Of a stretch of 53,898 bases of DNA, positions 1 to 8,024 are shown in pieces. Numbering within the stretch: position 1 is the stretch's first letter; each line of letters opens with the position of its first letter. Position numbers and translations under genes: made by a program. Source of the stretch: an uncultured Ruminococcus sp. (GTDB lineage: Bacteria > Bacillota > Clostridia > Oscillospirales > Ruminococcaceae); contig CAADWP010000063.1 of the NCBI GenBank assembly GCA_900752785.1, positions 1 through 53,898 on the forward strand, in the 5' to 3' direction. Below the pieces are notes generated by a model. It was given only the letters and a program-made list of their open reading frames with translations, searched no databases and had not been told where the DNA came from.

Positions 1-91
1 ATCTTTTGCCATATGGCGGCGTTATCCTCCTCAGAGTGCGTCAGCACGCTTTCGTCGTCTGCCTTGCCATATGACAAAATCTTTATTCATA
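1..91. repeat. Palindromic repeat, cut by the window edge
   Basis: The two arms can form a long hairpin: TTTTGCCATATGGC near position 4 pairs with the complement of GCCATATGACAAAA near 66. The centre (about 30-60) holds a smaller GTGC/GCAC stem. It lies 60 bp past the end of ruvA, where ruvB would often be expected. The core TATGGCAAGG plus a CGACG tail resembles the core of the palindrome at 23811-23968, so they may be one repeat family. The element continues off the left edge. Confidence 0.5.
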
Positions 92-149
92 CGGCTGCAC
101 CTTAGTTTCTGAGGAGGTCTATTATAATCAGCGTTAAACGCTGTAAAGT

Positions 150-767
150 TCATTTTTTTGAGGACATTATTCTGAGAGTTTCCTTAATAAGCTCTTGGGT
201 TCCGAGCTGAGGATCAAGCTTTCCGACAATGGGAGCGATCTCGCTTTGCGAGTAACCAAGTACCATGAGCGCTTCAAGAGCTTCGGATACGGAGGTTGAT
301 ATTGCCGATGATGAAAGGCTTGTAAATTCATACGAGCTGCCGGAAATTGCTCCCGCAGCATTATCTGAGGAAATTTTGTCTTTAAGCTCAAGTACTATTC
401 TCTGAGCTGTCTTTGCTCCAATCCCCTTGATCTTTGTAAATGCCTTGCTGTCTCCCGAAGCGATAATAAATGCGAACTGCTCGGGTGATACGTCGGACAG
501 GATAGTCGAAGCCGCTTTCGGACCTACTCCTGAAACTGAAATAAGCAGCTTGAAGCAGCTAAGCTCCTGTAGAGTCGCGAAGCCGAAAAGCTCTACGACA
601 TCCTCCCTTACGTACAGATATGTATACAGCATTGCGTCGCTGCCTATACTTCCGAGAGCTGAAAGCGTATTGAAGGAGGTTTTACAGCCGTAGCCTACGC
701 CGCCGCATTCAATAACCGCAAATCCCGGCTCTTTTACCGTAATCGTTCCCCGTAAACTGTATATCAT
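150..767 (-). CDS. ruvA: Holliday junction branch migration protein RuvA
   Basis: RuvA forms the tetramer that holds a Holliday junction and loads the RuvB motor during recombinational repair. The 205-residue product has the usual length and plan: an N-terminal OB-fold beginning MIYSLRG, two helix-hairpin-helix motifs (SGVGPKAA and KGIGAKTAQRIVLELK), and a C-terminal domain that would contact RuvB (SEALEALMVLGYS). ATG at 767 has GGAGAT upstream. It follows ruvC by 80 bp on the same strand, the common ruvC-ruvA order. ruvB is not in the 149 bp left in the window, which hold a palindrome instead. Confidence 0.96.
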   Translation of the reverse strand: MIYSLRGTITVKEPGFAVIECGGVGYGCKTSFNTLSALGSIGSDAMLYTYLYVREDVVELFGFATLQELSCFKLLISVSGVGPKAASTILSDVSPEQFAFIIASGDSKAFTKIKGIGAKTAQRIVLELKDKISSDNAAGAISGSSYEFTSLSSSAISTSVSEALEALMVLGYSQSEIAPIVGKLDPQLGTQELIKETLRIMSSKK

Positions 768-847
768 GATCGTTATCTCCTTTTATTGCATAAACTGTCC
801 GCATTTTTATCAGGTGACTGTCGGCTTGCCTGAACGGTGGGCGGCGG

Positions 848-1333
848 TCATCCAAAGCGGGTACTGTGTCCGTGGCATATTGCAATCGCAAGCGCGTCCG
901 CAGCGTCGTCGGGTTTGGGTATCTGCGCCAGTCCCAGAAGCTGTCGGGTCATTTCCATGACCTGCTTTTTTTCAGCTTTTCCGTAACCGACAACCGACTG
1001 CTTGACCTGCAGCGGAGTGTATTCCGATATGGGAATATTTCTTTTTGCTGCTGAAAGCACGGTAACGCCTCTTGCTTGAGCAACGTCGATGGCGGTTTTT
1101 TGGTTAGAGGTGAAATAAAGGCGTTCTATAGCCATACAGTCTGGGCTGAATTTTTCGAAAATAAACTCTACGTCCTCATAGATAGACCTAAGACGCTCCG
1201 GAAACGGGATGCCTGCCTCCGTTAGCACTGCGCCGTATTCTATGGGGGTAAATTTAAAGCCGTCATAGTCAAGAATACCGAAGCCTACAATAGCGTAGCC
1301 GGGGTCTATTCCCAAAATCCTTATCTTTTTCAC
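848..1333 (-). CDS. ruvC: Crossover junction endodeoxyribonuclease RuvC
   Basis: RuvC is the homodimeric Mg2+-dependent resolvase that nicks Holliday junctions held by RuvA-RuvB. The 161-residue product shows the RNase H-like core with acidic catalytic positions: LGIDPG (Asp10), AIERLYF, and the C-terminal DDAADALAIA. Length fits the family. The start is GTG at 1333 with AGGAGAG nine bases before it. It is the first gene of a ruvC-ruvA unit, divergent from pheA across a 156-bp spacer that carries a promoter for each side. Confidence 0.96.
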   Translation of the reverse strand: MKKIRILGIDPGYAIVGFGILDYDGFKFTPIEYGAVLTEAGIPFPERLRSIYEDVEFIFEKFSPDCMAIERLYFTSNQKTAIDVAQARGVTVLSAAKRNIPISEYTPLQVKQSVVGYGKAEKKQVMEMTRQLLGLAQIPKPDDAADALAIAICHGHSTRFG

Positions 1334-1369
1334 CGGAAGCTCTCCTTATCCGCCTGTACATTCCTTATC

Positions 1370-1399
1370 ATTATAACATATTATTATAACTGTTTGCAA
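1370..1399 (-). promoter_or_regulatory. Promoter for ruvC-ruvA
   Basis: On the minus strand there is TTGCAA, an 18-base spacer and TATAAT, ending about 37 bases before the ruvC GTG start. This is a near-consensus vegetative promoter. No LexA-like operator was recognised. Confidence 0.6.
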
Positions 1400-1424
1400 T
1401 ATATTTCTTGAATTTTTATTGCTT

Positions 1425-1453
1425 TTGTAAAAAAAATCTGATATACTTATACT
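1425..1453 (+). promoter_or_regulatory. Promoter for pheA-metH
   Basis: TTGTAA, a 17-base spacer and TATACT lie about 37 bases upstream of the pheA start. The -35 box is weak. No terminator/antiterminator leader fits in the short 5' UTR, so a T-box for Phe is absent here. Confidence 0.55.
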
Positions 1454-1489
1454 GGATAATTATTTTTCTAAAACAAAGGAGAACTTTTT

Positions 1490-2617
1490 ATGATGGATTT
1501 ACAGCAGCTTCGCGGCGGAATAGATGATATAGACGCGAAGATACTTAAACTTTTTATGGAGCGAATGGAGCTTTGTAAGGGTGTTGCCGACTATAAAAAG
1601 CTTCACGATATGCCTGTTTTTCAAGGCGGAAGAGAGCAGCAGGTTATCGACCGAATAAAGGAACTTACTGCCAACAAGGAGCTGGAGACGGGTACAGCCG
1701 CTTTGTTTACGGCTATCATGGATATAAGCAAAATTCTCCAGAACAGGCTCATCCTCGAGACTTCTCCCGACTACAGCGCCGCAGTTCTTCCCGATTTTAA
1801 CAGCGCTTTAAGGATTGGCTGTCAGGGAACTTCGGGAGCTAATTCCGAAGCCGCCGCCCATGCGTTGTTCGGCAACAGGGATATAATTTTTTGCCGTAAT
1901 TTTGAAGATGTTTTCAGAATGGTACAGTCGGGCGAGCTGGATTATGGCGTAATACCGGTTCACAATTCGACTGCGGGGTCTGTGGACAGTACCTACGATC
2001 TTATGGCAAAATATTACGTTTACATAGTCGGCAGCGTATGCATCGAGATAAATCATTGTCTTGCGGCAAGGGCGGACTGTTCTGTCGCCGATATAAAGAA
2101 GGTCTATTCTCATCCGCAGGCGCTTGCCCAGTGCAGTGACTTTTTAACTATAAACAGTCTTAAAACCTCAGAATACGGCAATACTGCCACTGCCGCCGCA
2201 ATGGTGGCAGAGAGCGCTCCCGAGGACAGGCTCGCGGCAGTTTGTTCCGTTGAATGCGCCGAAAGTCTCGGGTTGAACATTCTTGCAAGGGGTATTGCAG
2301 ACTGCTCCGTAAACCGCACAAAGTTTGCGTGTATTTCCCGCGAGATGCAGGTTTCTCCCGATTCGGACGCAATTACTGTAATGCTGAAAATTCCGCACAC
2401 GGAGGGAAGTCTTTATAGACTTCTTACGAAATTTTACGTTAACGGCATGAATCTTTTGAGGATAGAAAGCAGACCTATACGCGACGGCAGCTTCGACGTA
2501 ATGTTTTATCTTGATTTCAGCGGAAAAATTTCCGATCCCGGCGTAAAAGCGACTCTGCGCGACCTTGAGCAGAATCTTGAATATTTTCGTGTTCTCGGCA
2601 CTTTTAAAAGCGAATAA
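1490..2617 (+). CDS. pheA: Bifunctional chorismate mutase/prephenate dehydratase
   Basis: P-protein of phenylalanine synthesis: chorismate to prephenate to phenylpyruvate. Residues 1-85 are an AroQ-type chorismate mutase (LRGGIDDIDAKILKLFMERM). Residues about 105-280 are the prephenate dehydratase (CQGTSGANSEAA, DYGVIPVHNSTAGSV). The usual TRF signature near the active site reads TKF here. Residues about 290-365 are an ACT domain with the ESRP motif that binds Phe for feedback inhibition. ATG at 1490 follows AAAGGAGAAC. The stop is 11 bases before metH, so the two genes are probably cotranscribed, an unusual pairing. Confidence 0.94.
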   Translation: MMDLQQLRGGIDDIDAKILKLFMERMELCKGVADYKKLHDMPVFQGGREQQVIDRIKELTANKELETGTAALFTAIMDISKILQNRLILETSPDYSAAVLPDFNSALRIGCQGTSGANSEAAAHALFGNRDIIFCRNFEDVFRMVQSGELDYGVIPVHNSTAGSVDSTYDLMAKYYVYIVGSVCIEINHCLAARADCSVADIKKVYSHPQALAQCSDFLTINSLKTSEYGNTATAAAMVAESAPEDRLAAVCSVECAESLGLNILARGIADCSVNRTKFACISREMQVSPDSDAITVMLKIPHTEGSLYRLLTKFYVNGMNLLRIESRPIRDGSFDVMFYLDFSGKISDPGVKATLRDLEQNLEYFRVLGTFKSE

Positions 2618-2628
2618 GGAGGATTATT

Positions 2629-4992
2629 ATGTCTGAAAAATTTTATGATCTGATAGATAACGGCGGATTTATTTTTCTTGACGGCGGTATGGGAACAATG
2701 CTCCAGCTGCGCGGCGCCGATATGGGAAAGATCCCCGAGCTGCTGAATATAAACGATCCCGACGCTATTATTGATATTCATCGTCTTTACGTTGAAAGCG
2801 GTTCGAATATTATTTATGCGAATACCTTTGGCGCAAATCGGTTCAAGCTTAGAAAAAGCGGTCATACCGTTGAAGAGGTTGTAGGCAGAGGTGTGGAAAA
2901 CGCTGTTAAGGCTGCTTGCGGACAGGCTCTTGTTGCGCTTGATATCGGTCCTATCGGTCAGCTCCTTGAACCTTCGGGAACTCTGAAATTTGAGGAAGCT
3001 TATGACTGTTTCCGTGAGATCGTCCTTGCGGGAAGCCGTGCGGATATTATCGTTATAGAGACGATGACCGATCTTTACGAGGTCAAGGCGGCGGTGCTTG
3101 CTGCTAAGGAAAATTCAGATAAGCCTGTTCTGGTGACAATGACATTTGAGGAAAATATGCGTACGTTCACAGGCGTTTCTCCCGAATGCATGGTATCGCT
3201 GCTTGAGGGACTGGGCGCAGATGCAGTCGGCGTTAACTGTTCTCTTGGTCCTAAGGAGCTTTTGCCTGTTCTGGACAGGATATGCAGCCTTACGTCATTG
3301 CCTGTTATTGCGAAGCCGAATGCAGGGCTGCCCGATCCCGTTACAAATAAATTTAACGTTGGTTCTGAAGAGTTTGCTGAAAGCGCGGTAAGGCTTGCCG
3401 ATATAGGCGTTACGCTTCTTGGCGGCTGCTGCGGCACAACTCCGGAGCATATCGCCGCCGTTGTGGAAGCTCTTTCGGGTAAGGAACGTGTTCGCAGATC
3501 AATTCTTCGGCGCAGTTCTGTATGCTCAGCGGTGAATCATGTTAATATAGATCAGCCGAGGGTTATCGGCGAGCGTATAAATCCTACGGGAAAAAAACGT
3601 TTTAAAGAAGCGTTGGTTGAAAACGATATTGATTATATTATCGGTCAGGCTGTGGAGCAGGTCAATGCGGGAGCTGAAATTCTTGATATAAACGTAGGAC
3701 TTCCCGAAATTGACGAAAAAGCGATGATGATAGCTGCCGTAAAGGCTGTTCAGAGCGTTTGCGACGCTCCTTTGCAGCTCGATTCTACACGTCCCGATGT
3801 GCTTGAAGCAGGCTTACGCGTTTATAACGGAAAGCCGATCGTAAACTCGGTCAACGGTGAAGATGAATCGCTTGATGCAATACTTCCGCTTGTTAAGAAA
3901 TACGGGGCGTCTGTTGTTGGACTTACTCTCGATAAGCAGGGAATTCCTAAAACATCTGAGGGAAGATTCGCTATTGCGGAAAAAATTCTTCGGCGTGCCA
4001 TAGAATACGGAATTGCCAGTGAGGACGTATTTATTGACTGTCTTACTCTTACGGCTTCGGCTGAACAGGATGGGGTTATGGAAACTCTGAACGCTCTTAA
4101 ACGCGTGAAAAACGAACTGGGCTTGAAAACGGTTCTCGGAGTTTCAAATATTTCATTCGGATTGCCGAACCGTGAGCTTATAACGAGAACGTTTCTTACA
4201 ATGGCTTTGCAAAACGGTCTTGATCTGCCTATAATCAATCCGAATACCGAATCCATAATAGGAGCGGTTCGTGCATATCGGCTTCTTGCCGGGATCGACC
4301 GAAATTCCGCAGAATTTATAAAGATATACGCTCAGGCTCAAACTCCTGTGACTGCTGCGGCAAAACAGATCCCCGATCTTTCTTATGCGGTTGAAAACGG
4401 ACTTAAATCTGAAGCTGTCAAGGCTGCGGAGGCGATGCTGGAAAATACCGATCCTATGGAGATAATCAACGGACATCTTATCCCGGCTCTTGATGAAGCA
4501 GGCGAAAGATTTGAAAAAGGAAAGATTTTTCTGCCTCAGCTTATCCTTACAGCAAGCGCTGCTCAGTCATGCTTCGAGGTTATTAGAGGCAGACTTACCA
4601 CAGAAAGCTCGGCGGAAATATCAAAGGGCAAAATCGTTCTTGCTACAGTAAAGGGTGATATCCACGATATCGGTAAAAATATTGTCAAAGTGCTTCTTGA
4701 GAGTTATGGTTTCACCGTGATAGATCTGGGAAAAGATGTGCCGCCCGAGGCGGTTGTAAAAGCGGCGGTTGAAAATGAAGTGAAGCTCGTGGGACTTTCG
4801 GCGCTTATGACGACTACTCTCGGAGCAATGGCTGAAACCGTTGCTCTGCTGAATGAAAAATACCCTCAGTGCAAGACCGTCGTGGGAGGAGCTGTCCTCA
4901 CGGAAGCCTATGCAAAGCAGATAAACGCCGATTACTATGCCAAGGACGCAAAGCAGACCGTTGACATCGCTTCAGAAATTTACAGCGTATAG
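2629..4992 (+). CDS. metH: Cobalamin-dependent methionine synthase, short form
   Basis: Transfers a methyl group from methyltetrahydrofolate to homocysteine through B12. Domains in order: homocysteine/zinc barrel (1-290) with Cys204 (VNCSLGP) and Cys267-Cys268 (GGCCGTTP) as zinc ligands; pterin-binding barrel (about 305-560, ERINPTGKKRF); helical cap (about 590-660); Rossmann cobalamin domain with DxHxxG at 677-682 and His679 as axial ligand. At 787 residues the roughly 330-residue C-terminal AdoMet reactivation domain of the E. coli enzyme is absent, as in several anaerobes, so a separate activase would be needed; none is in the window. GGAGG precedes the ATG. It is distal in the pheA-metH transcript and ends at a strong terminator. 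Confidence 0.95.
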   Translation: MSEKFYDLIDNGGFIFLDGGMGTMLQLRGADMGKIPELLNINDPDAIIDIHRLYVESGSNIIYANTFGANRFKLRKSGHTVEEVVGRGVENAVKAACGQALVALDIGPIGQLLEPSGTLKFEEAYDCFREIVLAGSRADIIVIETMTDLYEVKAAVLAAKENSDKPVLVTMTFEENMRTFTGVSPECMVSLLEGLGADAVGVNCSLGPKELLPVLDRICSLTSLPVIAKPNAGLPDPVTNKFNVGSEEFAESAVRLADIGVTLLGGCCGTTPEHIAAVVEALSGKERVRRSILRRSSVCSAVNHVNIDQPRVIGERINPTGKKRFKEALVENDIDYIIGQAVEQVNAGAEILDINVGLPEIDEKAMMIAAVKAVQSVCDAPLQLDSTRPDVLEAGLRVYNGKPIVNSVNGEDESLDAILPLVKKYGASVVGLTLDKQGIPKTSEGRFAIAEKILRRAIEYGIASEDVFIDCLTLTASAEQDGVMETLNALKRVKNELGLKTVLGVSNISFGLPNRELITRTFLTMALQNGLDLPIINPNTESIIGAVRAYRLLAGIDRNSAEFIKIYAQAQTPVTAAAKQIPDLSYAVENGLKSEAVKAAEAMLENTDPMEIINGHLIPALDEAGERFEKGKIFLPQLILTASAAQSCFEVIRGRLTTESSAEISKGKIVLATVKGDIHDIGKNIVKVLLESYGFTVIDLGKDVPPEAVVKAAVENEVKLVGLSALMTTTLGAMAETVALLNEKYPQCKTVVGGAVLTEAYAKQINADYYAKDAKQTVDIASEIYSV

Positions 4993-5008
4993 CGAAAATC
5001 TGATAAAA

Positions 5009-5046
5009 CAAAAAGCTTCCTGTTTCAGTTTCAGGAAGCTTTTTTA
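5009..5046 (+). terminator. Rho-independent terminator after metH
   Basis: An AAAAGCTTCCTG stem, a short loop and CAGGAAGCTTTTTT lie about 17 bases after the metH stop. Confidence 0.9.
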
Positions 5047-5057
5047 GAGGTTGTTTG

Positions 5058-5105
5058 TTAAGGCAACACCGCACAAAGCACGCTGTTTGCCAATCTTTTC
5101 ATTAG
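5058..5105. repeat. Remnant of inverted-repeat elements (families A and B)
   Basis: TTAAGGCAACACCGCACAAAGCACGC at 5058-5083 matches the left end of the 204-bp element at 23385. It is followed directly by TGTTTGCCAATCTTTTCA, which matches the right arm of the different palindrome at 23811-23968. No partner end is found nearby, so this looks like a decayed or recombined remnant rather than an intact element. Confidence 0.6.
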
Positions 5106-5175
5106 AGCGTGTTCATATAAAAGTGGAACGCGCGTCATTTCGGTAAATATTTTGTGAAGACAGGTTCTTAGTAAC

Positions 5176-5208
5176 AAAAAAAGTTCCGCCCATGTAAAAG
5201 GGCGGAAC
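5176..5208 (-). terminator. Terminator of tRNA-Ser
   Basis: On the minus strand GTTCCGCCC, an 8-base loop and GGGCGGAAC are followed by seven T residues. It lies 24 bases downstream of the tRNA 3' end. Confidence 0.88.
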
Positions 5209-5231
5209 TATGCGGATAACCCGCTTTGATT

Positions 5232-5320
5232 TGGCGCAGTGGGTGGGATTCGAACCCACGTCCCTCAAGGGGCATCATGATTTCGAGTCATGTCCGTTAT
5301 GACCACTTCGATACCACTGC
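5232..5320 (-). tRNA. tRNA-Ser (anticodon CGA)
   Basis: An 89-nt cloverleaf with an encoded 3' CCA. The acceptor stem is GCAGTGG/CCACTGC with discriminator G. The anticodon arm CATGA-CTCGAAA-TCATG gives anticodon CGA, reading UCG. A long variable arm (GCCCCTTGAGGGAC) marks it as a class II tRNA, and the T arm is GTGGG-TTCGAAT-CCCAC. It has its own promoter and terminator, so it is a single-gene unit. Confidence 0.96.
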
Positions 5321-5350
5321 ATATTAATGAGTTTTTAATACATCCATAAC

Positions 5351-5379
5351 ATTATATCATAATTCCGCAAAAAAATCAA
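5351..5379 (-). promoter_or_regulatory. Promoter for tRNA-Ser
   Basis: On the minus strand TTGATT, a 17-base spacer and TATAAT end 31 bases before the tRNA 5' end. Confidence 0.65.
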
Positions 5380-5505
5380 TAGCGTTTTAAAATTTTAATA
5401 TTATAACAATAAATTCTTTTTACGGAAAATATGATATAATTGTGGAGACCGCGCAGGTCGGTTCGTGTCAAATAAAGAATTTAGTGGAATTTACTTATGT
5501 GCCTG

Positions 5506-5534
5506 TTGCTATTTTCAATATATTGTGATATAAT
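5506..5534 (+). promoter_or_regulatory. Plus-strand promoter facing the 3' end of the XRE gene
   Basis: TTGCTA, a 17-base spacer and TATAAT point rightwards about 40 bases from the end of the minus-strand regulator at 5576-6292. No plus-strand gene follows before 6469, so any transcript would be antisense to the regulator or a long leader. The stretch 5380-5505 also holds GACC-GCGCA-GGTC, a small hairpin; nothing else was recognised there. Confidence 0.4.
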
Positions 5535-5575
5535 AGCATTATTCTTACAACAGAAAGTAATTTAATTAGCGCGTT

Positions 5576-6292
5576 TTACTTGGCGTCGGCGCGGTATTTT
5601 GCGCGTGTACGAGAGATGCTTTCCTCGCTGCGTTTTATGAGGTTAAGCAATGACGAGGAATATTGAGCGAAATCCTTTTGGATAGTTGCCGTAGTGAGGT
5701 AAAGCGTATCAAAATTTGTAACGCAGTCGTTGCCGTCAAGAGGGATTCCGCTGGACGCTGCCTTGATATTCGCTTCGCTCATTGAAACGATAGCGTTAGA
5801 ACTGTCGTTTGCTATGACTTTGGGGATTCGGAAAAGCTTCTGGTCGTTATGAGGATTAGCATTATATACGATCCTGAACAGCTTATACACAGAAAGCATG
5901 AGATAGCTTGAAACCTCTTTTATGAGGGTAATGCTGTTTGCTCTCTGGGCAAGGCTGAACAGCAGACTTATCGAGTTATTAATGATCTTTCTGTTAAAAT
6001 TAATGATCTCGGGCGAGGGCATTTTTAATGTATTGTTTCCGTCGTCGTCGGGTATATCCTCTATAGAGATCGTTTTTCCTTCCGGTTCGGGAGTTCTTCC
6101 GAGGAGATAATCGCATGAAACATTGTAATAATCTGCTACTTTTACGAGGAAGTTAAGACCGCATTCACGGATGCCCTTTTCGTAATGAGAGAGCAGAGCC
6201 TGAGAAATTCCAAGATCTGTCGCGGCTTGTTTCTGGCTGATATGACGTTCTTTTCTCTGAAGGGTTATAATTCTTGCAAAATCGGAATTCAT
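5576..6292 (-). CDS. XRE-family transcriptional regulator
   Basis: The N-terminal 65 residues form a Cro/CI-type helix-turn-helix (RIITLQRKERHISQKQAA...LLSHYEKGIRECGLNFLVKVADYYNVSCDYLLGRT). The C-terminal 170 residues are mostly helical, without a recognised ligand or peptidase motif. An in-frame ATG at 6337 lies inside the promoter; the start chosen, ATG 6292, has AGGAGG eight bases upstream and gives 238 residues. The promoter spacer contains an imperfect palindrome (TATACATTTTGTATTA), which suggests autoregulation. Neighbours (tRNA-Ser, a divergent phosphatase) do not reveal its target. Confidence 0.8.
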   Translation of the reverse strand: MNSDFARIITLQRKERHISQKQAATDLGISQALLSHYEKGIRECGLNFLVKVADYYNVSCDYLLGRTPEPEGKTISIEDIPDDDGNNTLKMPSPEIINFNRKIINNSISLLFSLAQRANSITLIKEVSSYLMLSVYKLFRIVYNANPHNDQKLFRIPKVIANDSSNAIVSMSEANIKAASSGIPLDGNDCVTNFDTLYLTTATIQKDFAQYSSSLLNLIKRSEESISRTRAKYRADAK

Positions 6293-6325
6293 TGATGTTC
6301 CTCCTGTAATTTGTGTTGTATATTT

Positions 6326-6354
6326 ATTATAATACAAAATGTATAATATGTAAA
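6326..6354 (-). promoter_or_regulatory. Promoter and possible operator of the XRE gene
   Basis: On the minus strand TTTACA, a 17-base spacer and TATAAT. The spacer is an imperfect palindrome centred on ATTTT with TATAC/GTATT arms, a plausible self-operator for the regulator just downstream. Confidence 0.65.
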
Positions 6355-6468
6355 TATGCCGAAATATGGAAGTGTGGAGGTTTTTTTCAGCATTTTTTGT
6401 GCGATTTACTAAGAGTTAAAAAAACAAGCGTTGATTTTGTGCAAATCATACAATGAAAGTGGTGCAAT

Positions 6469-7107
6469 ATGAAAGGCTATCGTATAAGCGTGATCCGTCA
6501 CGGTCAGACAGAAGCAAATGAAAAGGGAGTTTATATCGGTCATACGAATCTTCCCTTGTCGCAAAAGGGCGCAGGAGAGCTTTGCGCAAAAATGGACGAG
6601 TTCGACTACCCTGCCGTTCACAGGGTGTATAGTTCCCCGCTGAAAAGATGTACTGAAACGGCGGATATACTGTTCCCGTGTACTGAAATAAGCATTGCTG
6701 ACGATCTGAGAGAACTTGATATGGGAGAATTTGAGAATAAGAGCGTAGACGAGCTTATTAACCGCAGGGATTATAAGGAATGGCTCAGAGGCGGCAGAGA
6801 CAGCCGTCCTCCGCAGGGCGAAAGCCTTGACGAAATGACGGCGCGTACCTATACGGCGCTTCACAATATAATAATGGATATGATGAACGACGGTTTAACG
6901 CATTGTGCGATCATAACTCATGCAGGAATAATTTCAAATATGCTGTCCTGCTTCGGACTTCCGAAATACGACCCTAAGTACCTTAACGCCGATTTCGGAG
7001 AGGGCTTCGATATTATTGTAACGGCGCAGATGTGGCTGAATTCTCAGGCATTTGAGATATTGGGCTATTGTCCTTATGACAAAATTCCCGACGCTCCGGA
7101 TGAATAA
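6469..7107 (+). CDS. Histidine phosphatase (phosphoglycerate mutase-like) family protein
   Basis: The 212-residue protein has the branch-1 histidine phosphatase signature near its start (VIRHGQTEAN, the phospho-acceptor His), SSPLKRCTETA with the second Arg, ELDMGEFENKS with the acid Glu, and a distal IITHAGIIS with the second His. Substrate cannot be read from sequence; CobC-like alpha-ribazole phosphatase, a broad sugar phosphatase and phosphoglycerate mutase-like enzymes all share this pattern. The ATG at 6469 lies after GAAAGTGG, a modest RBS. It is first in a plus-strand run with the membrane protein, rluA-type gene and luxS. Confidence 0.85.
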   Translation: MKGYRISVIRHGQTEANEKGVYIGHTNLPLSQKGAGELCAKMDEFDYPAVHRVYSSPLKRCTETADILFPCTEISIADDLRELDMGEFENKSVDELINRRDYKEWLRGGRDSRPPQGESLDEMTARTYTALHNIIMDMMNDGLTHCAIITHAGIISNMLSCFGLPKYDPKYLNADFGEGFDIIVTAQMWLNSQAFEILGYCPYDKIPDAPDE

Positions 7108-7157
7108 TCCATACGATTTTACATATAATACCTGCAAAACTTACGGGAGGCGCAGGT

Positions 7158-8024
7158 ATGAGGATCACGGAGCTTATACAATATTCAAGGCACTTGCTTA
7201 AAGGTAGACGTGCCCGCACGACGATGATCTGCATCATGCCGGCTGCGGCATCTGTTTTTTTCAGGACTGCCGAAGCATGCATATACAGCTTGCTGTTGTA
7301 TTTCGGGGATATGAAGCCTATCGAACTGTTCAGCGGCAGAAACCGTATTCAGCTTGCCATAGCGGTCTTTTTTTCAATAATGCGCTGGACTGTCTGCGCT
7401 CCTTTAATATACGGAACAGCTCATAGGATCAGTGAGATCTCGGGGGAAAAGTCTCCTCCATACTCGCGTTTTTCAAATATTCTTCTCAGCAGACGCTGCT
7501 ATAAGAGGAGTATTGCAGCTCAGCTTTGGATAAAGCTTTTCAGTCTTGCGGCTCTTGTTCCTGTCGTGTTCTTTGGGATGACTGCGTATTCCTTGTTCAC
7601 CTCGGGACATAGCGCGGGGGAGCTTTTTATGACGGCTCATGCCATTGTACTGACGACAGTGTCGGTGGTTATGTGGCTTATGCTTAAATTCAGTCTTGCC
7701 GCAGTTCCCCTGTTTTTGGTCAAGTTCCCTAAGATGAGCGTTTTCCGCGTTGTTATCGGCTCTCTTAAATTTATGAAAGGGCGGCGAGCCGTCTTGCTAA
7801 GGCTTATTGCGGTCTATACTCCGCTTATACTGTCGGTTGCGGCGATACCGTTTATACTGCCCGACATACTGACCGCTTATTCTTTAAGCATTGATATTTA
7901 TATTAAGGAGGAGGAATATATTGAAGGAAATAACGCTTTTGGTCGATTCGGAAAAAGAACAGCAGCTTCAGAGCTTTCTTCTCGGTCGGAAAGGCGTTTC
8001 AAGACGGCTTCTGACAAAGCTTAA
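7158..8024 (+). CDS. Predicted polytopic membrane protein, unknown function
   Basis: 288 residues with about five hydrophobic segments (roughly 23-48, 67-88, 123-147, 160-190, 215-240) separated by short basic loops, so the protein should sit in the cytoplasmic membrane. No family was recognised with confidence; the layout recalls small DUF975-like proteins. ATG at 7158 has GGGAGGCGCAGGT upstream. The last 35 codons (7921-8024) run out of frame through the start of the next gene, an overlap of 104 bp, and read as a low-complexity basic tail. The true protein may have been lengthened by a lost stop, or there is a frameshift. Confidence 0.7.
   Translation: MRITELIQYSRHLLKGRRARTTMICIMPAAASVFFRTAEACIYSLLLYFGDMKPIELFSGRNRIQLAIAVFFSIMRWTVCAPLIYGTAHRISEISGEKSPPYSRFSNILLSRRCYKRSIAAQLWIKLFSLAALVPVVFFGMTAYSLFTSGHSAGELFMTAHAIVLTTVSVVMWLMLKFSLAAVPLFLVKFPKMSVFRVVIGSLKFMKGRRAVLLRLIAVYTPLILSVAAIPFILPDILTAYSLSIDIYIKEEEYIEGNNAFGRFGKRTAASELSSRSERRFKTASDKA

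Noticed and set aside
5573..6337. Longer XRE frame starting at 6337
   Set aside because: That ATG lies in the promoter spacer; ATG 6292 has a proper AGGAGG.
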